Part shown: piece after piece, positions 22,342 through 34,000 of the stretch | Numbering within the stretch: position 1 is the stretch's first letter | Layout of the letters: each line of letters opens with the position of its first letter | NCBI RefSeq assembly: GCF_040869045.1 | Contig: NC_090321.1 | Coordinates: forward strand, 72,635,183-72,699,182 | DNA: 64,000 nucleotides | Source: Eurosta solidaginis | Taxonomy: Eukaryota; Arthropoda; Insecta; Diptera; Tephritidae | Direction of reading: 5' to 3' | Program-made: the position numbers and the translations under genes | The notes under the pieces: generated by a model | Databases searched by the model: none | What the model was told of the DNA's origin: nothing | Seen by the model: the letters and a program-made list of their open reading frames with translations, nothing else

Positions 22342-23530
22342 AATATTTCGACGGCTAAGAAGAATAACTCATCTGGCAAATCTGGCTTCCATTCGAATTT
22401 TTTTTAATCTTTGAATTTTTTCAACAAGGCCCTGCCTCAAAATTTCGTAGGAAAGCGCTCGGCATCAATTAGTTGCAAACGTTTTCGAGCGTTTTCAAAC
22501 CTTTCACTTTTAACTATAAAATTCTGGGAAAATTTTTATTGATACAAGGAATTAGCTTGTGGTACAAAACTTATATTTCTCGAATAAGAGGCAACAGCAC
22601 CGTTTTCCCAAAAAATTAGTTTGTGACTATTTTCAATAATGAAAATAAGGTCATGCGAGAACTCTTCAAAAACAGCGCCGACATAATTTGTGTAAATAAA
22701 TAACTACGAAAATGTTTACCTATCTTCTTTTCACCCAATTAAACGAACTTTTGTTAATCCCCTCCTTAAGTGCACACGAGCAGATATGTATACTCATACA
22801 TACATACATTCTAGCATGACATATTAATGTCCAAATTTATGCGCGATCACTTGTTTGAGACAAATAACGGCTGTGCTTCGCAATTACCGATTAAATTGAG
22901 TTTAAAATAGGCAAAAAAGACGAGCCCACCAGCGCATAGCTTGCAAAAAAAAAATAAGTTTCACAAACGTTTTATTTCTTTGTATTGCACTCTGCTTGCA
23001 TGTGAGCTTTTGGTGTTTGTTAGAGATGGCTTATAATTGCCGACAAAATCGTGATTTGTTCATGTGAATCCCGAAATGCCTTATAGCACAATCGTCTTAA
23101 AATTGTAGCGAGCAATTACTTATCAGATCTCAACGCGCATTCTTTCCGTGTTGAAATTATCTAAGAGACTTTGGAGAGTCCAAAAGAGTTGTAATGTGTG
23201 ATCTTTCTCAATTTAAGTGAATGATCACCGTATATCGGCTGATAGTTCGAAAACGCCATATCTCAAAGTTTTACCAGAAAACTTCACATCTCATAATTTG
23301 TTTCAAAAAAGCTATATCTCGTCGTAAACCCAACCCAAAAGGACTGATTCTTATATACAGCGTGCTCTCCTTACTCTGCCAATCTGCTTCAATATTTGTA
23401 TTAGATATCTCGTAAAATAACCATTGTGTACCTATTACCCGATAATTGCCAGTCGTCTTCCGTTTAGAAGGAGAAAGTGGCATATTAAGTTCTGAACAGT
23501 CTACTCCTCCTTTACCTATCTAGCTGATAC
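22342..23530. other. No gene recognised
   Basis: AT-rich, no coding frame or repeat boundary that I can support. Confidence 0.4.
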
Positions 23531-23539
23531 CATCCTAAC

Positions 23540-24010
23540 AGCATGAGTGCTATTAGACAGTGCCCAGTAAATACCCTAACCAGGAATGATAACCCAGATT
23601 AATTCAGAAGTTGTCATCTATTACAGGGAGACCAACTGACCCTCGATGTCCTCCAAATAACAATACCAGCGCATATTTGCTCTGCCGAAAATGTTCGAAG
23701 TTTAAAAGAGGCCAAGGCTTTACCCAACGAGTAATTTTTTGAGGACTGACTTGAACTTTTGTATCACTCTTGGCCAATTCATCTGCTCTAAAGTTGCCTT
23801 CAATATTGCTGTGGCCAGTTTCCTATTTTAGGCAAAATAATAATGTGCTCGCTCATCTTGTTGAGAAATCGGCGGTATTCAGTTAAAAAATTAATATTGC
23901 ACAAAGCTTTTAGCGCGGAGCTGCTATCTGAGAAAATGTGTGTCGGTAGACATAGTTAGTTTTCCGCTTGAAAGACCATACTATAGGCAGAAACGTGGGA
24001 CTAGTCCTTT
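23540..24010 (-). pseudogene. Degenerate RNase H region of a non-LTR element
   Basis: The minus strand retains short identifiable pieces of the same RNase H and C-terminal region as 36085-37075: a TGHCLIA segment near 23545 and IGQE/NSA-like blocks of the H..G..GNE.AD helix near 23790-23820. Too decayed for an open frame. Confidence 0.45.
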
Positions 24011-26200
24011 TACCCCAGTTGCTGTTTGACGAAGCCTCCTTTCGATGAGCTAAGATCCAACGGTGGGTATGTTGATGCACCAAAAACGATGTGTTGTCTC
24101 CTAGCTCACTCCACAGGAGTAGGAGTAGAGTAGTGAGTAGGGACTAGAATTGATCTTTTGTTCAAATATTGGAGTATCAGGTTCATCATCTCTTTCGCTA
24201 TTTAGAAATGAAAACTATTGATCATTGCTTAGCTCGAAAACGTTCTAAGCGGTAACTAGACCGCCATTACTCACTTTAAATTATTGGAGACCCATGCTTC
24301 ATAGTATGCTTCTTAGCCAGAAAAGCAAGCTCCTCTCACTCACGCCTCTGTCTTCACGTCATGATAATGGGGACTACCTTCAGCATAACAGTTGTTGGTT
24401 CGAATTCATTTGTTATCGTAGTAACGATAAAGGCGCTACCGAAGGTATTGGGACCTGTTATCGGGGCTAATAATCTTTGCCTGATTTGTGTCGATTCCGC
24501 AAACCGTCGATCGTTCTAAGTCCACCACTTCTTTCGTAAAAAACTTGCGGTCACCATTCTAACTTACCCAATCCGAAAACACTGAATACCGAAAGTACAA
24601 AATCCCGAATTACATTTTCCAGATGCTACTTAATCCCGACCTATCAAAATCAAAACATTACCAAATCCTGAAGATTCGATTCACGGCGCCACCATATCCC
24701 AATCATTCATAATCCAGGCATAAACAAATCCCTATCATTCGTAATACCGACAAGGCAACGAATGCAAAACGCCGACAAAATTTCAGAGAGATATTTAAAA
24801 AAAATGGTTTAATCTTAACCCTTAGTATAATTACGGAATTTTGGCCTGGATTGTTATGCGGAATTTTGGTTATGCATCTGAATGCCACGGAATCCTTTTC
24901 TGTGCTGGTAGTACAGTTTGACTTAAGCGCAGTAATCGCATCAAAAGAAAACGCTCAAACAAAAATTCGAATATATATCTTGTGAGAAAAATAGTGGCAG
25001 GCAAGTAATTATGAGATTTCCTTTATCTCTCTGTTCTTTACGAATCGGCGTCACTTCCTTCTAAGGCACGAAAGTCATATTCGGCAATGCATTGGAAGAA
25101 AATGTATTTAAATTAACATATTCGAATTGAAAGTCCACTTAAGTTAAAGAGAATACACTAAACATTAGATAAAGAACACTTTTGTACAAACATAATTGCT
25201 AGCTCCATTCAAAAAACTCACTAATACAGTCACTGTTACCCCTGGGATCCCCTGTTCACGGTTTCTATAAATCTTTGAAAAAAGGTAGCAGAAATGTTAA
25301 GAATTTTTTACAGATATGGATACTACTTGAAAAACGAATTTTTCTTGAGCGTTTTTTGTATGAAATTTTTCATATTTTGGGATATATGTAGATACCGGGC
25401 TTTACATTCGAAAAGTATACAAAATTTTTGAAAATAAGTTTTGAAATATTTTTGTTGGTTTTTGAATTACGAAGCCATTTTTATTTATTCTTACCTGCAA
25501 TTGCGTTTGAATTTTTCTTGAAATCTGTAAAAAAAAAACAACAAGAATTAACGATTTCCATTTTTTTTACAAAAAATGTTTTCGATTTTCAAAAAATTTC
25601 AAATTAATTTCTAAAATGTACAGTTTGTTCTTTGCTATTGTGGTAACCGTATTGTAATTTTTCGAAATCAGAACAGGTTTTCAAATGGGCGTCGAGAAAT
25701 GTTGTCGAATCCGAAAACAAAAGTATGGCTTCATATCTTGTCGGGATTATGAGGGCACTCGACTGAATACATCTTTGTCGTCAGTGGTCAAAAGTAAGAT
25801 GTTCAGAGAGGAATCAAAGTGAGTTTAAACTTTGACTTTAGGTTGCAAAAAGTCTATGCTCCAAAAGTTCTGAAAATTTTTGGGAAAAAAGTTTGGGAAT
25901 ATTTTTAACGGGGTCTGAATCTTTGAGTTTATATTTGAAACCGGCTATTCAGCAAATGAAAACAGTTCATTCAGCTTTCAAAAACGGTTCGAGCAATATA
26001 TTCTAAATTTATATTAATTTAAACACGGCTTGACCGAATTCGAAAACTTTTTTGCATCGTTCGTTATGGTTCAAGGATGGTCTGGAAAAAAACATGTTGG
26101 AAAAGTAGGCGATGCAACGTCCCATATTAGAAAAAAATAAAATTCCCTTTATCTCCGCGATTATTTGAAAGTGTCCAAATTCATATAGATATTCCATATA
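24011..26200. other. No gene recognised
   Basis: No coding region. From 24560 to 24860 the words AATCCCGA, CCGAATT and GGAATTTTGG recur, hinting at an old dispersed repeat. From 25250 to 25700 it is A/T-homopolymer-rich. Confidence 0.35.
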
Positions 26201-26204
26201 TAAG

Positions 26205-26345
26205 TGGAAGGAGAAGTGGAAGAGAGTTTAAGAAGTGGAAGTGCCAGTGGGAGTTAGAGTTGGAGTGAGAGAGGGAGAGGGAGGGTATGAGTGGGAGTGG
26301 GAATGAAAGTGGGAGGGACGTAAATGGATTAAAGATGAACAAGAA
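26205..26345. repeat. Purine-rich simple repeat tract
   Basis: About 140 bp of GAGTGGGAGTGG and GAAGTGGAAG-like hexamer variants on the + strand. The minus-strand frame through it (Ser/Pro/His/Leu) is a low-complexity artefact. Confidence 0.7.
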
Positions 26346-27543
26346 TAAGAAAAAAAATTGAGGATAAGGTAAATAGGAATGGTATAGAGAGAGAAAAGAG
26401 GAATTAAGCCAGGAAAACGTCTACCGGGGTCACTAGTTTCCAATAAAAACTATTGAGGAATACGCAGAAATGACGAGTAAATCATGATATTTCTGGACAA
26501 CTGAAAAACGTTGCTGAGAAGGCAATTTGATTACAATGAGTTGAAAGCGGAACCGGTGCATATATTTAGCTCCGCTTGGAACCTCAATCTGAGGACCAGG
26601 TGTCTTAACAACCCAGAATAGTATACATATATATTACTTCTAATTGCTGTTTTTATGTACAGGTCCCTTTTTCGCGCTTATTTTGAATCCAAATCTATAA
26701 ATATAGTTTTGGTTCTAAAGATGGAGATTCGGGCTTTTAGCCAGCTTTGGGCAATTTTGGTCGTAGTGCTTTTGTTTAGCTATTTTATTAAAATAATTGG
26801 TTAAAAATAAACGATTGTGAGCGCACAAAGGAATCTATTTGTATTACAATAGAACAGCTGATTTATGTAGATATTTGATAAGAAACTTTTATATTGGCAG
26901 CGCAAGATGCGCACGGGTCCGGCTCATATATATCATAATAATATTCTTCAACTACCAGCCTTTGAAACTCTCTTTATCATGTAAGTTGCCTTTCATTTCA
27001 TCATACGTTTTTCCTACATGGTCGCTTGAGCCATAATCGTGGTTGTCGCACATATACACACACACAGCAATATATGTATGTGTCCTAAGTACGCCAACGC
27101 GCGTTACTTTACTATAGCGGTACTTATTGGCTTAATTCACAAATAAATAGTTCAGAAAAGCTTTAGAAACGCTTATTCACAAACAGGCGGCCATTACTTC
27201 CGTCATTTGCGGCGCGGTCAACGGAAGTCTCCAAATAATTTTCATTGTTTTAATACTAAAAAAGGCATCGTTGCCGAAAGTTTTACATTGTGAAGTATTT
27301 GTAATATCCGCGTCCAATGCCCGACACACTAAATATTTAATCTGATAAAAATTTGACGTGCGAAAAATAATAAAAATAAATATTTAAATTCAATTAAGTG
27401 TTGAAATGCGAATTTGTAATTGTTTAATTGTTGCACAAAAAAGGAAATTGCAAATTTACTTAAAAGTGTAACGAAAGTGATTAAAAAGTGTGACATTTTT
27501 ACAGGAAAAAATTAATTGTTTATTTTTTTTTCAATTTCCTTAG

Positions 27544-27888
27544 CGGCCTTTTTCAAGATCAATTTCACTAATTAGTCAATATAAACATATATATACATAT
27601 AAACATACATAAGAAGTACGCAAAAATTTAAGTCAAATTGTGCGAACGAAAAGTAAAATAAATTTATAAAAAATAAAAATATATTAAAATAATAAACTAT
27701 AAAGAGATAAACATTGGTAAACATACAAATTATACCAAAAGTATTATTTACACACAAACGTGCATAATAAAAAACTGACGCTAAGCCAATAAATACTTAA
27801 ATATATCATAGTAAATATTTATTTTTAAATAAAATTTTTATTAAATATATATATATACTTATTAGAAAGAATAAGAAACTTAACAAAA
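27544..27888 (+). promoter_or_regulatory. Treh: Candidate 5' UTR of Treh
   Basis: The ATG at 27889 is preceded by ACAAA, close to the fly start context. A pyrimidine tract ending CAATTTCCTTAG at 27543 is a plausible 3' splice site, so the coding exon may begin at 27544 with an upstream non-coding exon. Alternatively the A-rich leader from about 27340 (AAGTGTAACGAAAGTGATTA) is continuous. No core promoter can be assigned with confidence; 26350-27540 otherwise holds no recognised gene. Confidence 0.35.
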
Positions 27889-28040
27889 ATGAAAACAATA
27901 CTAAATTCACGCTTCCTTTCCATTGGTGCTTTTGTCGTACTGAATATTTGCGTTGGCTCTGGTTTTGCGCGCAACATTCTCAGTACATCCAACAATGCGA
28001 TACCGGAAAGGGTCTATGATGATATTGAACCTGACAGTTG
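27889..28040 (+). CDS. Treh: Treh coding exon 1
   Basis: Encodes residues 1-50 plus two bases of codon 51. It starts MKTILNSRFLS, then a hydrophobic core GAFVVLNICVGSGFA, so a signal peptide is likely to be cleaved after residue 27. The donor GTAAGT follows at 28041. The split codon TG|C completes a cysteine with exon 2, and this phase match fixes the link across the 18.1-kb intron. No paralogous second exon lies nearer. Confidence 0.88.
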
Positions 28041-31000
28041 GTAAGTGAAAAGAAAACAAGCAAGTGAAAAGAAAACAAACAAGTTTCGGGCGAAACAGAA
28101 TATTATATACCCAGCTGTGTGCTGCCATACATATATATAGGGTATTCCATACCATTTCGACCAATTTTGAACCCGACCCCTTTAGAATTGGCTGAAAGTT
28201 TTTCTTCTTTTTCTAGCTTACGAAAGACGTTTTTCAGAATTTTTCAAATTTTTTCATCCAACTCAAAAAAAGTTATGAATTTTTAAAATAACACCGTTTT
28301 TGTTTTCAAAATGCTATATCTTTTTCAAAAATTGACCGTTTGGGATCTTTTTTTTTTTTTAATTTTTTTTAAATGTACTTTTCGGAAAAAATACAAAAAA
28401 AAATGTAGTGTTTTTTTTTAATTTTTCAGTTTTTCGAGATTTTTCGAATTTCGCCATTTTTTTCTCATAAAAAACTTCAATCAATTCTGCAATCATCCCC
28501 ACTAATCCCGAAGTGGGCCGATTTTTTTTATACTTTTTTTTTATTTAATTGAAAAAAAAAATTTTCAAAAATAAAAATTTTTGTTTATCAATTTTATTTA
28601 TATAACAAAAAAATGTAAAAAAATGATTTTTAAGTATTCTTTTCTTTATATATTATGGTAATCTACGATTAAAATAACCAGGATTAATGAAAAGAATACT
28701 TAAAAATCAGAAATCAATACTTAGAATCAGAAAAGAATACTTAAAAATCATTTTCTTACATTTTTTTGTTATATAAATAAAATTGATGAAAAAAAAAAAT
28801 TTATTTTTGAAAATTTTTTTTTCAATTAAATAAAAGAAAATATAAAGAAAAATCGGCCCACTCCGGGATTAGTGGGGATGATTGCAGAATTGATTGAAGT
28901 TTTTTATGAGAAAAAAAAATATGGCGAAATTCGAAAAATCTCGAAAAACTGAAAAATTAAGAAAAAAAAACTTTAAAAATTTGTTTGTATTTTTTCTGAA
29001 AAGTACATTTAAAAACAAATTTAAAAAAAAAAAGATCCCAAACGGTCAATTTTTGAAAAAGTTATAGCATTTTGAAAACAAAAACGGTGTTATTTTAAAA
29101 ATTCATAACTTTTTTTGAGTTGGATGAAAAAATTTGAAAAAATTCTGAAAAACGTCTTTCGTAAGCTAGAAAAAGAAGAAAAACTTTCAGTGAATTCTAA
29201 AGGGGTCGGGTTCAAAATTGGTCGAAATGGGATGGAATACCCCATATGTTAAGAATACATTGGAAAAGAAATGTCGCAAGCACTACTGCCGGTTTTTCAG
29301 TGCGAGTTCAACTCAGTTTGTCAGTTAAACTACGCTTAAACTTAGTCTGCAGTTTTTCAGTCTAATTTAACTGAAGTTTAAGCTGAGCTTAAGCGGCCGA
29401 TCTGGCAGGGTTAAACTCTAGTTATGCTTAAACCTAAACTTAGTCTGCAGTTTTTCAGTCTAACTGCAGACTAAGTTTAAGTGTAGTTTAACTGACAAAC
29501 TTAGTTGAACTTGCGTTCGTTGGAAATGGCGTCGAATATACCCAACAAGCATTTGGGCTTGAGTACCATTAGAGCTTATGTTGATAACTAGGCATACTTC
29601 AAAAATATCAAGAGTTTTTTCGAAACAGTGGCTCAACTCGAGAATCATAGCGTACTCAGCAAAAGAGGGATTTTTTTATAAAGCAAAAACGCGATTACTT
29701 AAGTTGAAAAATTTAATTAACAACTTGTGGTTCTCTACCCGCACTCAAATGTAGGATTCAATACTACGGTATTTTTACGAAAAAACTTGTTTTATGCCGA
29801 CTCCGAACGGCATCTCCAAGGCAGATGAGTTTTCACTGAGAATTTTTCATGGCAGAAATATACCCTGAGTGCTTGCCAAACACTGCGGAGAGGCGACCCC
29901 GTATAGAAAAATTGTCTATTGCGTTAAAAGTTTTTAGAGTACTAATAATAGTATAAACGAATTTATTAAGTGACTAGAAGACCCGGCAGACGTTGTCCTG
30001 CCCTAAATTTGGCCAATCTGCATACATTTTAATAAGCTTTTTCCGTCTGACCACATTTTGGCCTATATCCCGATACCATAGTCACCCAGGGGTATGAAAA
30101 TTACCCTCTAATAAAGCACTCATCAACAGCTTACATTTGATATCCACATTTTATAAACACATTTTAGGGGTACCCGGGTCCTCGTTTTCGCCTATATCTC
30201 GAGACCGTAGTCACCCAGGGGTATGAAAATTACCCTCTACTAAAGCTCTCATCAACAGCTTTCATTCGATATCAATATTCTATAAACACATTCTAGGTGT
30301 ACCCGGGTCCACTTTTTGGCATATAGCTCGAGACCCTAGTCACCCAAGGGTATGAAAATTACCCTCTACTAAAGCACTCAACAGCTTTAATCTGATATCA
30401 ATATTCTATAAACAGATTCTAGGGGTACCCGGGTCCACTTTTTGGCCTATATCTCGAGACCCTAGTCACCCAGGGATATGAAAATTACCCTCTAATAAAG
30501 CACTCATCAACAGCTTTCATTTGATATCCACATTCTATAAACACATTCTAGGGGTACCGGGGTCCACGTTTTGGCCTATATCTCGAGACCCTAGTTACCC
30601 AGGGGTATGAGAATTACCCTCTACTAAAGCACTCATCACCAGCTTTAATCTGATATCAATATTCTATAAACAGATTCTAGGGGTACCCGGGTACACTTTT
30701 TGGCCTATAGCTCGAGACCCTAGTCACCCAGGGGTATGAAAATTACCCCCTACTAAAGCACTCGTCAACAGCTTTCATCTGATAGCCATATTCTATACAC
30801 ACATTCTAGGGGTACCCAGGTCCACGTTTTGGCCTATATCTCGAGACCCGAGTCACCCAGGGGTATGAAAATTACCCTCTACTAAAGCACTCATCAAGAG
30901 CTTTCATTTGATATGCATATTCTAGGGGTACCCGAGTCCACGTTTTGGCCTATATCTCGGGACCCTAGTCACTCAGGGGTATGAAAATTACCCTCTACTA

Positions 31001-34000
31001 AAGCACTCACCAACAGCTTTTATTTGATATCCATATTCTATAAACACACCCTATTGGTACCCGGGTCCACGTTTTGGCCTATATCTCGAGACCCTAGTCA
31101 CCCAGGGGTATGAAAATTACCCTCTACTAAAGCACTCATCAACAGCTTTTATTTGATATCCATATTCTATAAACACACCCTAGGGATACCCGGGTCCACG
31201 TTTTGGCCTATATCTCGAGACCCTAGTCACCCAGGGGTATGAAAATTACCCTCTACTAAAGCACTCATCAACAGCTTTCATATGATATCCATATTCTATA
31301 AACACACTCTAGGGGTACCCGGGTCCACGTTTTAGCCTATATCTCGAGGAAATATGCTGTTTTGAGTATTTTCCCGGCAAGTATTAGAATTTTTCTCACC
31401 TTTTAAACCTTCCCTAGACCTCCACGAATAATTCAAGACCAAGGTAAGATAAATCCGTTCAGCCGTTCTCGAGTTTTAGCGAGACTAACGAACAGCAATT
31501 CATTTTTATATATATAGATTTTATTAGTTGCTTGTGTCTAACGACTTCCATAATGTTGAATGGTCGTACGCCGAGCTCTTCACATAGTATTGTATGAGGT
31601 CTTCCGGCTCTTTCATAGGCTGGACAGTCAATCAAAAGATGGTTGATTGTTTGTGATGTTGTCGAGTCACATGGACATGCATCTTCTTCGATGATTTTAA
31701 AACGTTTTAAATACGCCTTGCAATAGCTGTGACCTGTTAGGATTTGAGTCATTTCGAAACTCAGTATTTGACTATAACTTTCCGCTTCCGCAGGAGATTG
31801 AAAGAATAGTTTAGTGCCGCTTCCGGTTGGTTCGTTGATAAACTCACTATGCCACGTTTCAGCAATCTTTTGATGTTCTTGGCGCTTAGCATAGCTAAGT
31901 GGACATGCGTAATACGAGGGAGTTGTTGTTAGCGCCGCTGCTTCTTTAGCCGCTTCATCTGCAAGCTCATTGCCCATGATACCGATATGAGCTTTCACCC
32001 ATGAGAACTCAACCGAATAGTTTTGACGTAATTGATCTTTCGTGTATTGGTTGCAATCAATGAATTCGTGTTGCTCCGATCTTTAATAGCGTCAAGGCAT
32101 GACTGGCTATCACTTAAGATATGTAGCCTGGTAGACGCAAGATAGGTTTGGGACCATGCTAGAGCTGAATCTATAGCTAAGGTCTCGGCTTGAAAGACAG
32201 TACAAACTTTATCTAATTTAAATGTCTCCTTATAGTGGGTGCCGTTTGGTTGAAAAACAACAAAAGCGCATCCACATTCTTCGGTTTCCAGCTTGCTTCC
32301 ATCAGTAAAAATTAAAGTTGTATCGGTTGTTGATATTATATCGATTTGTGTTTGTTGTGTAACGAATTTACTTGCAAATCCTCTTATTTGCAATCCTCTG
32401 CTAAGTTCGAATCACTAAACTGTTGAATAAATAACTCCAATATTGAATAATGGAAAAATGGCCTTTATTAAAGTACTTCACAATAACACTTATACTTTGC
32501 TACTCGCTGGCTTAATAACGAAACTGATTGATAACTCAAATTAAACTCTACTATTGGCCGCCAGATCGCGTACTTAATCAATAACTGATTGATTGCTCAA
32601 CTCGAACTGAATTACTTTTTACTCGCTTGTGCCGCTTTTATAGTTTACGCTGCATACATCTAGGCTGTTCTAATTCCAGAACTTACCAACTATTTCGAGT
32701 GTTTATAGTTCTCATATAGTTTCTACTTGTTTACAATTTTCTACTTTTCAGCGTCTCTCAGATGTATGTGAGTTTGTAGTTTACAGTCTCTCGCACACAC
32801 ATAGGCGTATAAGTAAATGCATCTGTGTGTGACATCTCTTTCGGCTGCCTTATATATGTGTATACATGATTTGATTATTGACGTAAATACTGCTTGGCAT
32901 GGCCTTAGCATCGCCTTAGTGATGGTATAGCTTAGTGATACTAATATCCGTGACACTGCCCTCCACCTAAGTCTGATCGTCCCGATCAGACAAATCTCTC
33001 CATCTAAACGCTGCTAATCTCTCCAAATGTACCACTCTTCTACTCCGTGGTTTCTCAATGCTTTGTATGCGGTAGATGGTATCACTGATCTTCTTCACAA
33101 CTTTGTACGGGCCTTCCCAACTGCACCGAAATTTGGCTGGAACACCTTTCCGCCGGTGAGGTTGTTTAACAGTACCAAATCTCCCGCCAAGAAACCTTCC
33201 GAATTAAAGTTCTTGTCATGCCAGTGTTTCATCTTACTACTCATTACCCTGGGCCGTTCCTTCACACTCTGTTGTTTGGTCAATGAACCACTTCGAAGAG
33301 CTTGCGCTGGACGGATTTGCTTTGCATAATCGGTATCGTTCCCACATTTCACAACAGTAGTGCGCTCCGGCTTGAAACTACCGTCGCATTCTTTCTCGGA
33401 AATTCGTTGCTTCCTTTTCCTGCGTCTTTTAGGTTTTGTCAATGCCAGTGTTTCTCTCGCAGGTACTTTTGATTTTGATTTATTTGGCCCATTTGATCTA
33501 TCAACATTTGCCTTTGACTTTCGTGGTCTTTGTCGAATCTTTTCCACCAGTACCCGATTACTGCTGAACCCTTTTTCCAAACTAAAGTTAAGTGGTATGT
33601 CCTGATTCTTATAGCGCATAATTTTCCTCCGCATATCGATCATGACGTCATGGTAAACCAAGAAGTCCACTCCCAATATGACTTCATCAACGATATCCGC
33701 CACAACGAATTTGTGTAGAACCATGACTTTTCCAATTAATACCTCACATACCACTTCGCCTTGGACTTGATTATATTCGCCTGTGACCGTACGCAACCTT
33801 GCTCCAGGTAATGACTTTACTTTCCTGTAGACCAAATCAGATCGGATCAAGGAATGAGATGCCCCCGTATCTACAGTCAGTACACGCTCTTTACCATCCA
33901 CATTCCCTCTGATGGTAAGACTGCTTGATTTCCTTCCAATCTGCGACACAGATATCACAGGACATTCAATAGCCGGGGCAAGTTTTCGTTCTTTACATCC

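Noticed and set aside
30050..31350. Regularly spaced repeats resembling a CRISPR array
   Set aside because: Whole ~128-bp units repeat with no unique spacers, and the DNA is from a fly; it is a minisatellite.
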